A stretch of DNA of 52,506 bases from Halieaceae bacterium (GTDB lineage Bacteria > Pseudomonadota > Gammaproteobacteria > Pseudomonadales > Halieaceae). The stretch lies in assembly GCA_902613175.1 (NCBI GenBank), contig CACMGJ010000001.1:101569-154074 (forward strand), in the 5' to 3' direction. The position numbers and the translations under genes are program-made. Below, piece after piece: positions 30,707 to 40,700 of the stretch (its first letter is position 1; the number at the start of each line of letters is the position of its first letter). The notes under the pieces were generated by a model. That model searched no databases. It saw nothing but the letters and a program-made list of their open reading frames with translations, and was not told where the DNA came from.

Positions 30707-32623
30707 TCAGTCTCTCGCCGATACCCAGATGGGTGAACTCCAGGCCATTTCGGTAATCGTCGCTGGCACATTTGTAGGCGGCGCCAGTCCAAGCCGCAGG
30801 CTGTCATAGGTTGTCCATCGACAGGTCGGTATCTGGATGACTCGCGCATAATAAAATGCGTTGTGTGATGCGTCGTGGTTAGGGTCCAACCAGTCAGCGC
30901 GGAGCTCGGGCGCGCCTGCAGATTCCGACCAGGAACAATCACTGAGATCGACAGGGGCTTTAGCCGAGATACAGGCACCACTGGCATCGGTATCCGCACA
31001 GGCAATATCAAATACTTTTTCACGCGCCTCGCCATCTTCGAGCCAGCCTTTAATGATCTGAATTTTCGCTAGCGGCGCATGGTCAGGATCTTGAGTCGCC
31101 CAAACGAACAGTCGCGGTACGCCGGCGTCAGCGTTGAGGGTGCCTCCCATCGGAACACCCGTTGCATAAGCGGCTTCCAGATCACCTGTTTGGGTAAGAT
31201 CCTCGGGTAATTCAGCACCGGCAAAGAAGCGTAAGGTTGGTCGCGTCCCGCTGGTCGCATAGACCTCGCGTCGGCTCATGGCATCGAACAAGGCATCACG
31301 CGTATTTTCCCGAGCCCACACGGCAGCTAAGCCACCCGGGTTGGCCACTTTGGGCTGACGTATGCCATCTTGTAGCCGGTTTTTCGCAGGCGAGCCCATA
31401 TAGGAGTTTGCGCCACGATAGTCCCACTCCTCAGCATCGCCTGGGTTCGAGTTGTGTGTGTCAGTGGAGGCCATGAGGCCAAACTTCATGGGGTTAATGC
31501 CGAGTGATTCCTCCAACACCAGTCCCTTCTTTAGCCCATCACGAACCATTGATGTGGGGTGAATACATAGCGTGACTTGGCCCTCCTCACAGACAGGTAA
31601 GAACTGCTCGAAGCCACACTCTTCGTCGGTGGCACCATAACCCAGCACACATTCGGAATTACCCTTGATCTGGAACATCTCAACCAGAGGCTCAAATTTC
31701 TCCCGAAGGCGCCAGTCATCGCGGGTATAGGGAATGCCATCAATGGTTTCGCTGGCGAAGGCCAAGCCCCAGCTTTTATTGGGATTGTGAGGAATGGTTA
31801 GGAATTCACAGTCCTTTCCGCAGGTCACATCCAGCTGTTTCCAGAGATCGATTTCGGAGTCTGCGTCGTAGGCTGATACGGCATAGTCGGGCGTGACACT
31901 CGTGCGGAAGATAACGTTGCGGTGGTGCTTACCGCGGTCGACCATGGCGGGGGAGTACTCATACGCTGCAAAAGTAGTGAACAGTCCGGGTTCGTTGTGT
32001 CGTTCTGCAGCGGCCTTAATCGCCTCCCACGTATCAAGGTGATACTGCCGCTCTACGGCTCTGTCATTGCCGAAGTAGCGGAGATTTTCGACCAATGGCC
32101 GATTTTCCATATTGGCTCGTAGCTCGAGAAATGAGAGAAGTGTGGGGTTGTTGATGAGTTCACAGTCCTCTGCGATTTCGGGAGTCGCGGGCTCCGAGCA
32201 CGCTATGACCCGCCCAAAGCCCTCGGCGTGGTCCGTGACCGCGGCAAAGTCCAATGGCCGGGTAAGTTCGATGACCTCACCGGTCTCAATTGAGGCAGAC
32301 TCTCCCTTGGCAAACCGATAGGTCGCATCGAGATCCCGACGGTTACCAAAGAGGTAAGCGTCGGCAGAGAGATTCGAGTGGATGTGGAGATCCCCAAAGT
32401 AGACGTTGTTAAGCGGATTTGCTGGCTGAATTGACCGCGGGCTCTGCGCGGGTTTGTAGAGGGCGTTTTCGTCTTGTGCTGCGACCTCAGCACGAATTGC
32501 CGAGCACTCTTCAGCAGTCGTAGGTACAAATTTGAGGTTGGTCATCAAGTAGTCGTAAGCAAACCACCCGCAAAGCAGGACCACGGGGGTTGCGAGAAGC
32601 AGGGTCTTTTTGACGGTCGACAT
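30707..32623 (-). CDS. DUF3604 protein (PHP-like metal hydrolase), exported
   Basis: 638 residues from ATG 32623 (AGGAA site). The N-terminus has a hydrophobic segment (residues 6-24) that is a signal peptide or anchor. DUF3604 hallmarks: YFGDLHIHSNLSADAY with the His-x-His metal pair, FAAVTDHAEGFG, FAAYEYSPA, TIPHNPNKSWG, MEMFQIKGNSE-like region, and GLMASTDTHNSNPGD, which together make the PHP-type metal site. Homologues are widespread in marine bacteria and uncharacterised; phosphoesterase or lipid-modifying activity is guessed from fold only. It is divergent from the flavoprotein gene at 32872. Confidence 0.85.
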   Translation of the reverse strand: MSTVKKTLLLATPVVLLCGWFAYDYLMTNLKFVPTTAEECSAIRAEVAAQDENALYKPAQSPRSIQPANPLNNVYFGDLHIHSNLSADAYLFGNRRDLDATYRFAKGESASIETGEVIELTRPLDFAAVTDHAEGFGRVIACSEPATPEIAEDCELINNPTLLSFLELRANMENRPLVENLRYFGNDRAVERQYHLDTWEAIKAAAERHNEPGLFTTFAAYEYSPAMVDRGKHHRNVIFRTSVTPDYAVSAYDADSEIDLWKQLDVTCGKDCEFLTIPHNPNKSWGLAFASETIDGIPYTRDDWRLREKFEPLVEMFQIKGNSECVLGYGATDEECGFEQFLPVCEEGQVTLCIHPTSMVRDGLKKGLVLEESLGINPMKFGLMASTDTHNSNPGDAEEWDYRGANSYMGSPAKNRLQDGIRQPKVANPGGLAAVWARENTRDALFDAMSRREVYATSGTRPTLRFFAGAELPEDLTQTGDLEAAYATGVPMGGTLNADAGVPRLFVWATQDPDHAPLAKIQIIKGWLEDGEAREKVFDIACADTDASGACISAKAPVDLSDCSWSESAGAPELRADWLDPNHDASHNAFYYARVIQIPTCRWTTYDSLRLGLAPPTNVPATITEMAWSSPIWVSARD

Positions 32624-32662
32624 CAATTTTCGTTCCTATTTTTTGATTTTGCTTTTTATTTT

Positions 32663-32705
32663 GTTTACTCGCGAGCCGCGTTTTGCTCCCTTTCTATGAG
32701 TAAAC
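32663..32705. promoter_or_regulatory. 8-base-arm inverted repeat in divergent promoter region
   Basis: GTTTACTC (32663-32670) and GAGTAAAC (32698-32705) are exact reverse complements 27 bases apart, between the DUF3604 and flavoprotein genes. Could be paired half-sites for a regulator of both or an RNA stem in the DUF3604 leader, which starts 40 bases away. Confidence 0.35.
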
Positions 32706-32871
32706 GATAACTCGCTGGCGACTGCCAGTGCTTTTACTTTTGCAGGCCGCAGGCCTATGGTGATGACAGAACCAAAGCGAAGTGTGCCATGCCTCTAGAA
32801 GCAGGCAACCGCACACAAAAAGAGTTCAAAAAGGGTTAAATAAGCGTTTAAAGGGAGCAATGACTTAAGCG

Positions 32872-34761
32872 ATGAAAAGCCCAGTAAAGCCAAAACTCAC
32901 ACGCCGTGATTTTATCAACGGCATGGCTGTCGGTGCGGCAGGGCTCCACCTCTCGCCACTCGAGGCGCTTGCGCAAGGTTTAATCCCTTCTCACTCGCTG
33001 GGTCCTGACTACTACCCGCCCGCGCTTACTGGCATGCGGGGCAGTGTCGATGGCTCCTATGAGATCGCTCACGCACTAGCGCGCGAGGGGAGGGCCTTTT
33101 CACTACCAAAGGAGCAAACAGAGACAACTTACGATCTTGTGGTCGTCGGAGGCGGCCTCTCCGGGTTGTCTGCAGCGAAATTTTTCCGAGACCGTCACGG
33201 TAGCGATAGCAAGATTCTCATCTTGGATAACCACGATGACTTTGGCGGACACGCGCGTCGTAACGAGCTCTCGGTGGATGGCGAGACACTGATTGGCTAC
33301 GGCGGGAGCCAGGCGATTGATACACCCTCCGCCTACTCACCCGTGGCAAGCCAGCTCCTGAAAGACCTCGGTATCTTCGTCGAGCGGTTTTATGACTATC
33401 ACGATCAGTCGTTCTTCGAAGACCGTGGTATGACCCGTGGTATCTACTTCGATGAGGCGACGTTTGGAAAACGTGCCATCACCGACAACCCCATTCAGAA
33501 TTGGTGGGATCGCTGGGGTTTTCAGCTAAATAACATCACCGGCGAGATACCGATACCCAAAGAGGACCAGAAGGCCTTTGCTAGTCTGCTAAAGGGCGGC
33601 AAGGATTATCTTGAGGGGCTTTCTAACCCCGAGCGCGAGGCCGTTTTGCGCGAGACGAGCTACCTCGATTTCCTCAAGGATTACGCCGAACAACCCGAGT
33701 CTGTACGACGCATTCTGCAGGACTCCTGGCTTCCCATGATGGGTGCAGGCTGGGAGGCGATATCAGCCTGGGAAGCCATGATTTACTGGTTCCCGGGGAC
33801 CGATGAAGTGGGGGTTAGACCCCCCGAGGGAAAGGAAGAGCCTTATATCTTCAAGTTTCCGGATGGCAACGCGAGTATTGCGCGCGCCCTGGTGCGACAT
33901 CTCATTCCCGATGCGATTCCCGGCGGCAACATGGAAGATCTGGTGACCGCTAAGGCAGATTACAGTCGACTCGATCGATCAGGTAATCGCATTAAGATTC
34001 GTCTCAACAGCACCGTCGTGAGAGCGCAGAACACGCCGGACGGGCGATACGTCGATGTCGCTTACGTCAAGGGCGATAAAACCTACCGAGTTCGGTCAAA
34101 ACACGCTGTCATGGCCTGCTACAACCAGATTATTCCGCACCTGTGTCCTGAGGCCAGTCAGGCGCAGACCGAGGCGATTGGGCAGTCAACCAAGATCCCC
34201 TTTGTGCTGGGCACGTTTGCGCTTCGAAACTGGCAGGCTTTTAAAGACGCCGGGCACTTCATGTTCTATTCGCCTGGCGATGTCCACTTCAAGTACTTGC
34301 ACTTGGACTATCCGGTCAGCATTGGGGACTACCAATACGCCCAAAAGACGGACAGGCCCATTGTGGTTACCGCCTGGTACTCGCCGACAGCGAGAGGCCT
34401 GCCCGCCATGGATCAGTATCGGGCAGGGCGCGTGCAACTACTTCAGATGTCCTATCAGGACTTTGAAGACGACATCATCAAACACTTTGATGGCATGCTT
34501 GGCCCTCACGGGTTTGATGTTGAGCGCGATATGGCCGGCATTACACTCAACCGCTGGCCGCACGGCTATGCCTATGAATTCGATGGGATTGGCATTAACC
34601 CTAGCTACAACCGCTATAACGGGCCGCACATTGCCGGGCGTGCGCAAATTGGCCGTATCAGCATCGCCAACTCGGACTCAGAGGCGCATGCCTATGTGGA
34701 TGGCGCCATTGATGCGGCGGATCGGGCCGTTAACGAACAAATAAAAGTGGCTGGCGCGTGA
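32872..34761 (+). CDS. Tat-exported FAD amine oxidoreductase, spermidine dehydrogenase-like
   Basis: 629 residues. Twin-arginine signal TRRDFINGMAVGAAGLHLS (RR at 11-12). FAD Rossmann motif DLVVVGGGLSGLSAAKFF (88-105) with the acidic end of the second strand in ILDNHDDFGGHARRNEL. The body and the GYGGSQAID, GxxWEAISAWEAM, and C-terminal GPHIAGRAQIGRISIANSDSEAHAYVDGAIDAA blocks match proteins annotated as spermidine dehydrogenase. Those oxidise polyamines in the periplasm and pass electrons to the respiratory chain. Amine oxidation is inferred. Start: ATG 32872 with GGGAG 14 bases upstream, rather far; a two-codon ATG-ACT-TAA lies between. Confidence 0.83.
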   Translation: MKSPVKPKLTRRDFINGMAVGAAGLHLSPLEALAQGLIPSHSLGPDYYPPALTGMRGSVDGSYEIAHALAREGRAFSLPKEQTETTYDLVVVGGGLSGLSAAKFFRDRHGSDSKILILDNHDDFGGHARRNELSVDGETLIGYGGSQAIDTPSAYSPVASQLLKDLGIFVERFYDYHDQSFFEDRGMTRGIYFDEATFGKRAITDNPIQNWWDRWGFQLNNITGEIPIPKEDQKAFASLLKGGKDYLEGLSNPEREAVLRETSYLDFLKDYAEQPESVRRILQDSWLPMMGAGWEAISAWEAMIYWFPGTDEVGVRPPEGKEEPYIFKFPDGNASIARALVRHLIPDAIPGGNMEDLVTAKADYSRLDRSGNRIKIRLNSTVVRAQNTPDGRYVDVAYVKGDKTYRVRSKHAVMACYNQIIPHLCPEASQAQTEAIGQSTKIPFVLGTFALRNWQAFKDAGHFMFYSPGDVHFKYLHLDYPVSIGDYQYAQKTDRPIVVTAWYSPTARGLPAMDQYRAGRVQLLQMSYQDFEDDIIKHFDGMLGPHGFDVERDMAGITLNRWPHGYAYEFDGIGINPSYNRYNGPHIAGRAQIGRISIANSDSEAHAYVDGAIDAADRAVNEQIKVAGA

Positions 34762-34774
34762 CAAGCGTAATGAC

Positions 34775-34793
34775 AGCCACAGCCACAGCCACA
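34775..34793. repeat. Short hexamer repeat (AGCCAC x3)
   Basis: Three copies of AGCCAC in a row directly after the flavoprotein stop. The rest of the 175-base gap up to the cupin gene is purine-rich on the plus strand with an AAGGATAAAAAG ribosome site. Simple-sequence repeat without visible function. Confidence 0.6.
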
Positions 34794-34936
34794 ACACGAC
34801 AGCGCGTCAGATGGCGATAACCTGCAGTGAGAGCCAGCAAAGCGACAGGCCACAAAACAAAAGCAAAGAAGACAATCGAAAAACCATTCCATAACAAGCA
34901 ATGGATGAAAGCAAAAAAGGATAGAAGGATAAAAAG

Positions 34937-35410
34937 ATGCAAGGAGCTAGGGTTGCCATACACAATAAGAGTTGTTTCTGGGTGAAACTGACGGCGTTGA
35001 TGAGTCTGATTAGCTTCAGCGCTCTGGCGACGGCTGAGACGGTGCACCCAGGCAAACTATCGAGCACCGAGCTCGCAGGCTATGCTTTCAAAAACCCCAA
35101 CACCATTGTGACGGAGACACCAACCGGTAAGACACACGACCTTACTTCGCTCAAATCCTCCGACGGCAAGTTTGCCTCAGGCATGTATAGCGCCGGGAAA
35201 TCCCGCTTTGACATTACCGAGCCCTACGGCGTGGACGAGTTCATGTTTTTCCTTGAAGGCAGTGTGACCTTGACCTCCGATGATGGCACTCAAATGACCA
35301 TCAACGCGGGCGAGGCTGTCACCATTCCAAAAGAATGGACGGGTGTCTGGGAAACCGAGGGGTATCGAAAGATCTGGGTGATTTATTCGGAGTCGGGTGA
35401 AGGGCTATAG
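34937..35410 (+). CDS. Exported cupin-domain protein
   Basis: 157 residues. A long N-terminal leader with a hydrophobic stretch (16-33, ending SALATA) is a signal peptide. The mature part is one cupin barrel of the Cupin_3 (ureidoglycine aminohydrolase/EutQ-like) type: GMYSAGKSRFDITEPYGVDEFMFFLEGSVTLTSDDG and INAGEAVTIPKEWTGVWETEG. The metal-binding His residues of enzymatic cupins are mostly missing, so it may be a binding protein. It follows the flavoprotein gene and has its own terminator, so it is the last gene of that transcript. Confidence 0.8.
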   Translation: MQGARVAIHNKSCFWVKLTALMSLISFSALATAETVHPGKLSSTELAGYAFKNPNTIVTETPTGKTHDLTSLKSSDGKFASGMYSAGKSRFDITEPYGVDEFMFFLEGSVTLTSDDGTQMTINAGEAVTIPKEWTGVWETEGYRKIWVIYSESGEGL

Positions 35411-35447
35411 ATTAGCTGTAAATCATGACTCTGAATGATTAGGTGGG

Positions 35448-35471
35448 AAGGCGCCTCAGGCGCCTTTGTTT
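35448..35471 (+). terminator. Intrinsic terminator after the cupin gene
   Basis: Perfect 8-base stem AAGGCGCC / GGCGCCTT with a TCA loop (35448-35466), followed by TGTTT. It ends the plus-strand flavoprotein-cupin transcript just before the convergent serine hydrolase. Confidence 0.8.
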
Positions 35472-35487
35472 GAGCGGCTCTAGCTAC

Positions 35488-36732
35488 TCAATAAATCGCC
35501 TGCTCGAACTCGAGCAAGGTCTCGATGGCAACCCCGTCATAAAAGGGCAACACCTGTGTGCCGAAGATGCCGTAGGTGCCCGCCTCTCGGTCTACCCAGT
35601 AGTAAGAGTTAAACAGTCCTGCCCAAGAGCCCGAATTCGCTTTGCGCCCGCCATCGATGCCGTCTGAATGGATGAGTAATCCCAAACCAAACGTTGCCTT
35701 TTCACCAAAGCTCAGGTCAGCGATGTTACTAAGCGTCGGCATGACGGTTGCCAGTGCTGCTGGTTGAATGTCGCCAATGTTGTTTTCGAACATACTGTTG
35801 ACTGTTTCGGCTTTAAGCAGCGTTTTCTCGTCGAGCGATCCGCTGTTCAGAAGCATTTGAAGAACGCGGCCGTAGTCTTTGACCGTCGAGGAGAGACCGC
35901 CGCCACCTGAATAGTGAGCCATGCTGCCTTTCTTAATGGGTGTGGGTTGGAAGCTGGGTAGCGGAACCAGACCTTCCGCAGCGCGCGCCATCATCATTAC
36001 CGATCGGTCGAGTTTGTTTGCTGGTAACTCATAAAAGGTGTCCACCATACCCAGCGGCATGAAGATGTGTTCATCAAAATAGTCAGCGAGGCGTTGACCC
36101 GAGAGTCGCTCGACCAGAACGCCCAGCCAGTCGGTGTTAATACCGTACTCCCAAGCAGTGCCGGGCTGGAAGGCGAGGGGGGCTGCTAGGTAGTAGTTAC
36201 CCTTACTAAAAAGGCTGGGAGTGACACCGAGTTGACTGCCTTTGAGCGCGTTCGCATTCCAGATCTCGTACACATAGCCCGCGGTATGGGTCATGAGCTC
36301 TCGTGCAGTCGGTGCGCGGTTGACTTTCTCGGAGATGGGCGTGTCGTCCGGTGCGAAGCCTTTGAGCACCTGTAGTTCATTGAGTTCAGGTGCGTAGGCG
36401 GAGATTGGGGTGTCGAGGTCGAGCTTGCCTTGCTCCATGAGCTGTAGCGCCGCAATGGTGGTGACCAGCTTGGTCATCGAGGCAATCTGGATAATGTTGT
36501 CAGGGCTCGCCGGCCTGGTTTTCTCCGCGTCCTGATATCCCGCCGCATGCGACCACGTCTGCCCCCCCACATTACCCACGGCAGCTACGGCAAAGTTGAG
36601 CTTCCCATCAGCGACCACCTGGTCCAGTACCGCCACTGCTTTTGCCATCGGCGGCGTATTTTCATCGGCAAGCGTCACTGGGCTAAAAGCGAGCAAAGTA
36701 GCAGTCGATAACAAACAGACCATTTTTTTCAT
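35488..36732 (-). CDS. Exported serine hydrolase, class C beta-lactamase / family VIII esterase fold
   Basis: 414 residues; ATG 36732 follows AGGAAGAG. Signal peptide cut after TLA (residue 22). S-x-x-K motif is SMTK (Ser85, Lys88), second motif is the Y-x-N in WEYGINTDWLG, and a late GSWAGLFNSYYWVD block takes the place of KTG, as in EstB-like esterases. It is not a close copy of the two tandem serine hydrolases at 25-28 kb (different spacing and C-terminus). Role: hydrolysis of esters or amides in the periplasm; unlikely to be a beta-lactam resistance enzyme. Confidence 0.88.
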   Translation of the reverse strand: MKKMVCLLSTATLLAFSPVTLADENTPPMAKAVAVLDQVVADGKLNFAVAAVGNVGGQTWSHAAGYQDAEKTRPASPDNIIQIASMTKLVTTIAALQLMEQGKLDLDTPISAYAPELNELQVLKGFAPDDTPISEKVNRAPTARELMTHTAGYVYEIWNANALKGSQLGVTPSLFSKGNYYLAAPLAFQPGTAWEYGINTDWLGVLVERLSGQRLADYFDEHIFMPLGMVDTFYELPANKLDRSVMMMARAAEGLVPLPSFQPTPIKKGSMAHYSGGGGLSSTVKDYGRVLQMLLNSGSLDEKTLLKAETVNSMFENNIGDIQPAALATVMPTLSNIADLSFGEKATFGLGLLIHSDGIDGGRKANSGSWAGLFNSYYWVDREAGTYGIFGTQVLPFYDGVAIETLLEFEQAIY

Positions 36733-36820
36733 GAGCTCTTCCTAAACATCGCCGATCCGCTCGGCTGACTGATGATCGTTGATACCGTTGCAGCCTTTCT
36801 GGCTTTCCGGGTTCCTTCTA

Positions 36821-36839
36821 TCACTACTGATAATAGTGA
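36821..36839. promoter_or_regulatory. Inverted repeat upstream of the serine hydrolase gene
   Basis: TCACTA and TAGTGA arms around CTGATAA, about 90 bases upstream of the minus-strand gene at 36732. On the minus strand the centre reads TATTATCAG, which could be a -10 element covered by the operator. Weak promoter evidence. Confidence 0.35.
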
Positions 36840-36974
36840 GCGCGTTAACACCTTGCCAGTAATGACCCAAATACAGTGCTTCAGTGAATGCTAGACCATA
36901 AAGGTCAAGCCATTGCGTGGCGAGTCATGGCCCACGTGGTAAGGTTGGGGCTGATTTCATCAGGATTGTTGTGC

Positions 36975-37403
36975 ATGAGTGAGAAGGAGGCCGGTAGCAC
37001 TGGAGAGTCAGACCTGTTGACCTTGATTGCGCAGATGGCACCGTCGCTGGATGATCAGGTATGGGCCTTTGTATCGATCGATCAGTTATCAAGCGAGTAT
37101 GTTGTGAAGCACGCACTCGCGACCTTTCGTGAGGCCGAGGGCACGACCCTGATTGTCCCGTGGGATAGAGCCGAGGAGTTTGATGTCTGCAGTGAGCCGA
37201 TGGCGCGCATCACGCTCAATATTCACTCGAACTTGGAGGCGGTTGGGCTTACTGCTGCGGTGTCGCAAGCCCTCGCTTCCGAGGCGATTAGCGCCAATGT
37301 GGTTGCGGGTTTTTATCACGATCACATCTTTGTTCCGCGGACAGCGGGTGAGCGTGCGGTGGCCTGTTTGACACTGTTATCTGCTGCGGCGGAGGGCTTT
37401 TGA
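36975..37403 (+). CDS. ACT-domain protein (DUF2241 / ACT_3 type)
   Basis: 142 residues from ATG 36975 (AGGA site); the in-frame ATG at 36888 would add a less conserved leader. The pattern ITLNIHSNLEAVGLTAAVSQALASEAISANVVAGFYHDHIFVP is the hallmark of this two-ACT-like family, with the N-terminal half LLTLIAQMAPSLDDQVWAFVSI and EAEGTTLIVPWDRA. Such ACT domains bind amino acids or other small ligands; the function of the family is unknown. Single gene. Confidence 0.85.
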   Translation: MSEKEAGSTGESDLLTLIAQMAPSLDDQVWAFVSIDQLSSEYVVKHALATFREAEGTTLIVPWDRAEEFDVCSEPMARITLNIHSNLEAVGLTAAVSQALASEAISANVVAGFYHDHIFVPRTAGERAVACLTLLSAAAEGF

Positions 37404-37712
37404 CGCCGTTGTAGATCGCTTTGAACGGGAGCGTACCCAAACGCGATTCAGCACCAAGTCGGTGCGCGTCTTTGTCTGATTTCACCAATTTGGGGCTTTT
37501 CGTCGAAATTCCATAAGCGCGAAAAACCGCAAAGTATTGTTTTTATTGGTAATTTTTCTGTTGGTGCGCCCTTAGCTTGTCACATTTGCGCATAGCTATA
37601 TACTGCAAGGCGCGAGCTGTAACGCAGGCACGGTTGTGCCGGATAATTAAAGAAAATGTGCGGTCCACCCCTATGGATGGATCTAAGACATAAACCATGA
37701 AAGGACGCTAAG
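37404..37712. other. 309-base gap upstream of the TonB-dependent receptor
   Basis: Contains a GCACC-AAGTC-GGTGC hairpin (37451-37465) with outer ACGCG/CGCGT pairing and a weak T-rich tail, perhaps ending the ACT gene; the receptor promoter at 37577-37604; a GGCAC-GGTT-GTGCC hairpin (37627-37640) in the receptor 5' leader; and a five-codon ATG-AAA-GGA-CGC-TAA (37697-37711) that includes the receptor's ribosome site. Confidence 0.45.
37577..37604 (+). promoter_or_regulatory. Sigma-70-type promoter of the TonB-dependent receptor
   Basis: TTGTCA (37577-37582), a 16-base spacer, and TATACT (37599-37604) give a good housekeeping promoter. Transcription would start near 37611 and leave a leader of about 100 bases before ATG 37713, long enough for leader control. 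Confidence 0.6.
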
Positions 37713-40700
37713 ATGATCAAGTCATTGTCTCGGAAGCCCGGGTTTGCATTGGCAGCAATGGCAGTCGCCGTTGCCACAGCAGCACCTGCGGTTGTAGCCC
37801 AGGAAGAGTTGGAAGAAGTCATCGTTACGGGATCCCGCATTCCCGTTGACTCCAATACCATCTCTTCAGTACCCATTCAGGCGGTATCTGAGGAAGACAT
37901 CCGTAACTCGGGTGAAATCAACATTGCCGATATCGTTGCTGATATCCCTGCGCTTGTTTCTTCGCTTACTGCAGAGAACTCGTTAACCGGTGCAAACAGC
38001 CTCAACCTGCGTGGTTTGGGCGGTTCGCGAACCCTGACACTGGTCAACGGTCGCCGGCACGTAGCGGGTTTCCGCGGTTCACAGGCGGTTGACGTAGGCT
38101 CGATTCCCCGTGCCTTGGTCAAGAGCGTAGAGGTCACCACCGGCGGTGCATCGGCGGTTTACGGTGCTGACGCGGTAACCGGTGTTGTGAACTTCATCCT
38201 CAAAGACGACTTCGAAGGTCTGCAGATTGACCTGTCGACCGGTCGACCACAGCGTGGTGCCGGTGAAACCACGGTTATAGATATTGCATGGGGCACCAAC
38301 TTCGCCGGTGGTCGCGGTAACGCCGTGTTGACCGTTAGTGCTGAAGACGACGGCGGTATTCTCTACGGTGAGCGGTCATGGTCACGGGATAACGGTATTG
38401 GATTTACCGTGAACAACCCCGATCCGGACGGTGCACCAAGAACAATTCTGCGTGACGTCGGTTACTGGCTGACGTCGCACGAAGGTTCCGTTGCTCCCGG
38501 TTTCGGTGGACGCGGCAATACATATGTCGACATCAACGGCAACGGTATTGCTGACTGCCAGGAATCGGAAGGCGGCCGCGTAGGCTTCCTCGCTGGTTGC
38601 TGGCTGACTAATCCCGATGGTAGCGTTCGCGTTAACCAAGACGGCGTGATTATTGATGGCCTGCTCAGTACGGGTGGTGACGGCGCTTATGCCGACCACA
38701 ACCGTGACACGCTGTACCCAGAGACCGACCGTCAGGTGGTGAATTTCAATGTGAGCTATGAGTTTAGCGATACCTTGAGAGGCTTCCTCGAGACTAAGTA
38801 CGTTAAAGCTGAGACAAACACGTTCTCAGAGTACGACGGCTTCTTCGATACCCTCGAGATCACGCCTGATAACCCATACCTGCCAGCTGAACTGCAGCCT
38901 GTTATGGATCAGGTGGGCTACCTCATCTTCACAAAAGACGCACTTGATTGGCACGAAGACGGTTCTGAGTTCACGCGTGAAACGACACGTGTGGTAGCGG
39001 GCCTCGAGTGGCAGCCAAGTGAAGATCACATGGTTGAGTTCTCTGTGAATCAGGGCATCTTTGAGCAGACATCAGAGTCAACCAGCATTCTGCTTGACCG
39101 ATTCTATGCTGCGATGGATACAGTGGCGGACGCTAACGGTAACCCCGTTTGTCGTTCAGATTTGAATCCAACTGCCGCATACCCCATCGATTACTTCGCG
39201 TGGGCGAACGGTTACACCGAAGGCAGCTTCTACAGTGACCGTTACTACACGTTCACCCCTGGTGATGGCCAGTGTCAGCCGCTCAATCCGTTCGGCACAT
39301 ACGCTGCTAGCCCAGAGGCACAGGACTTCATCACTGAGCGTTTGACAGACGAGCTCGAGGTTGAGCAGTTTGTTCTAAACGTTACAGCTGTTGGTTCGTT
39401 CGATGTCCTCGGTGGTCTTTTGGATGGCCCCATCGGTTACGCAGCGGGTATCGAGTACCGCGATGAGTCAAGTGACAACCGCTTGGATCCTTTAACGCTC
39501 GGTATCTTGCCAGCGGGAACATCATTCACACCTGGCGTTCAGGTCAGTGAAGTGTCTCCATGGTTGTTTGGCTTCACGTCTTTCGATAACACCCAGCAGT
39601 TCAATACATCGGGTGATTACGACGTAACTGACGTGTTTGCTGAAGTTCGTCTACCCATCTTTGCTGATCGCTCGTTTGCGCGTGAGTTGACAGTGGATGC
39701 AGCGGTTCGACAGGCGGATTATTCCACACTGGGTGAAGCAACTTCATGGAAGTTTGGAGCAACCTGGGCGCCGATCGACGAGATCCGTTTCCGTTACACA
39801 ACCTCTGAGGCGGTGCGTGCGCCAAACATTTCTGAGCTGTATGACCCACGTCTTCCAATCTTCATCGGTAAGAACGAGGACCCATGTGACTCACTGCGAA
39901 TCAACGAGGGTTCTTCGGTTCGGGAAGCGAACTGTGCGGCGGCACTCCAGGCGATTGGTGTAGCGAACTCTGCGATTTTCAATGAGTCTGGTGAGTATAT
40001 TTGGGCGAACCCACTAACAGCACGCTTCAACGGTGTGTCAGGTGGTAACCCGAACCTCGGTGTAGAGACTGCCGATACCGATACATTCGGTTTGGTGCTA
40101 ACACCTAGCTTCATCGAAGGTCTGACTATCACAGTAGATTACTGGGATGTCGCCATCGAAGACGCTATATCGGCTGTAGGTGCGGGCGACATCCTCAAAG
40201 GTTGTTACGACTCAACCAACTATCCAAGTCTCGGCTTCTGTAACTCGTTTACACGTCGTGCCGATGGTGGTTTGGATTTCCTCGAAACAGGGCAAATCAA
40301 CTTTGCGAATCTTGAGGCCGAAGGTTTTGACGTATCAGCGTCTTACGAGTTCGCGGTTAAGGACTTCTTCTTCCGTCTCCGTATGACGGGCTCGCATCAG
40401 GATCAGTTGAACCGCTTCTTCAACCCGCTTGATGCAGCTGACGTTGACCCTGAAATTCAGGAGATTCAGCGTCCAAAGACAATAGCGTCTTTCGGTGCGT
40501 CAGTTGAGCGCGGCTCGCTATCAGTGGGAATGCAGAGCATTTACCAGAGCAAGCAGGGTGTTGACGAAATCGAGGAAGTCCTCGGTTTGGGCGACAACCA
40601 GGCGCTTTATGGTGATGCCGGATTCTTCGACGCAATGATCATCACTGACTTGAACGCCAACTATCGCTACAGCGATGAGTTGTCGTTCTTTGCAGCGATT

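Noticed and set aside
34775-34793. CRISPR or satellite array at the AGCCAC repeats
   Set aside because: Only three hexamers, no spacers, no cas genes; simple-sequence slippage is enough.
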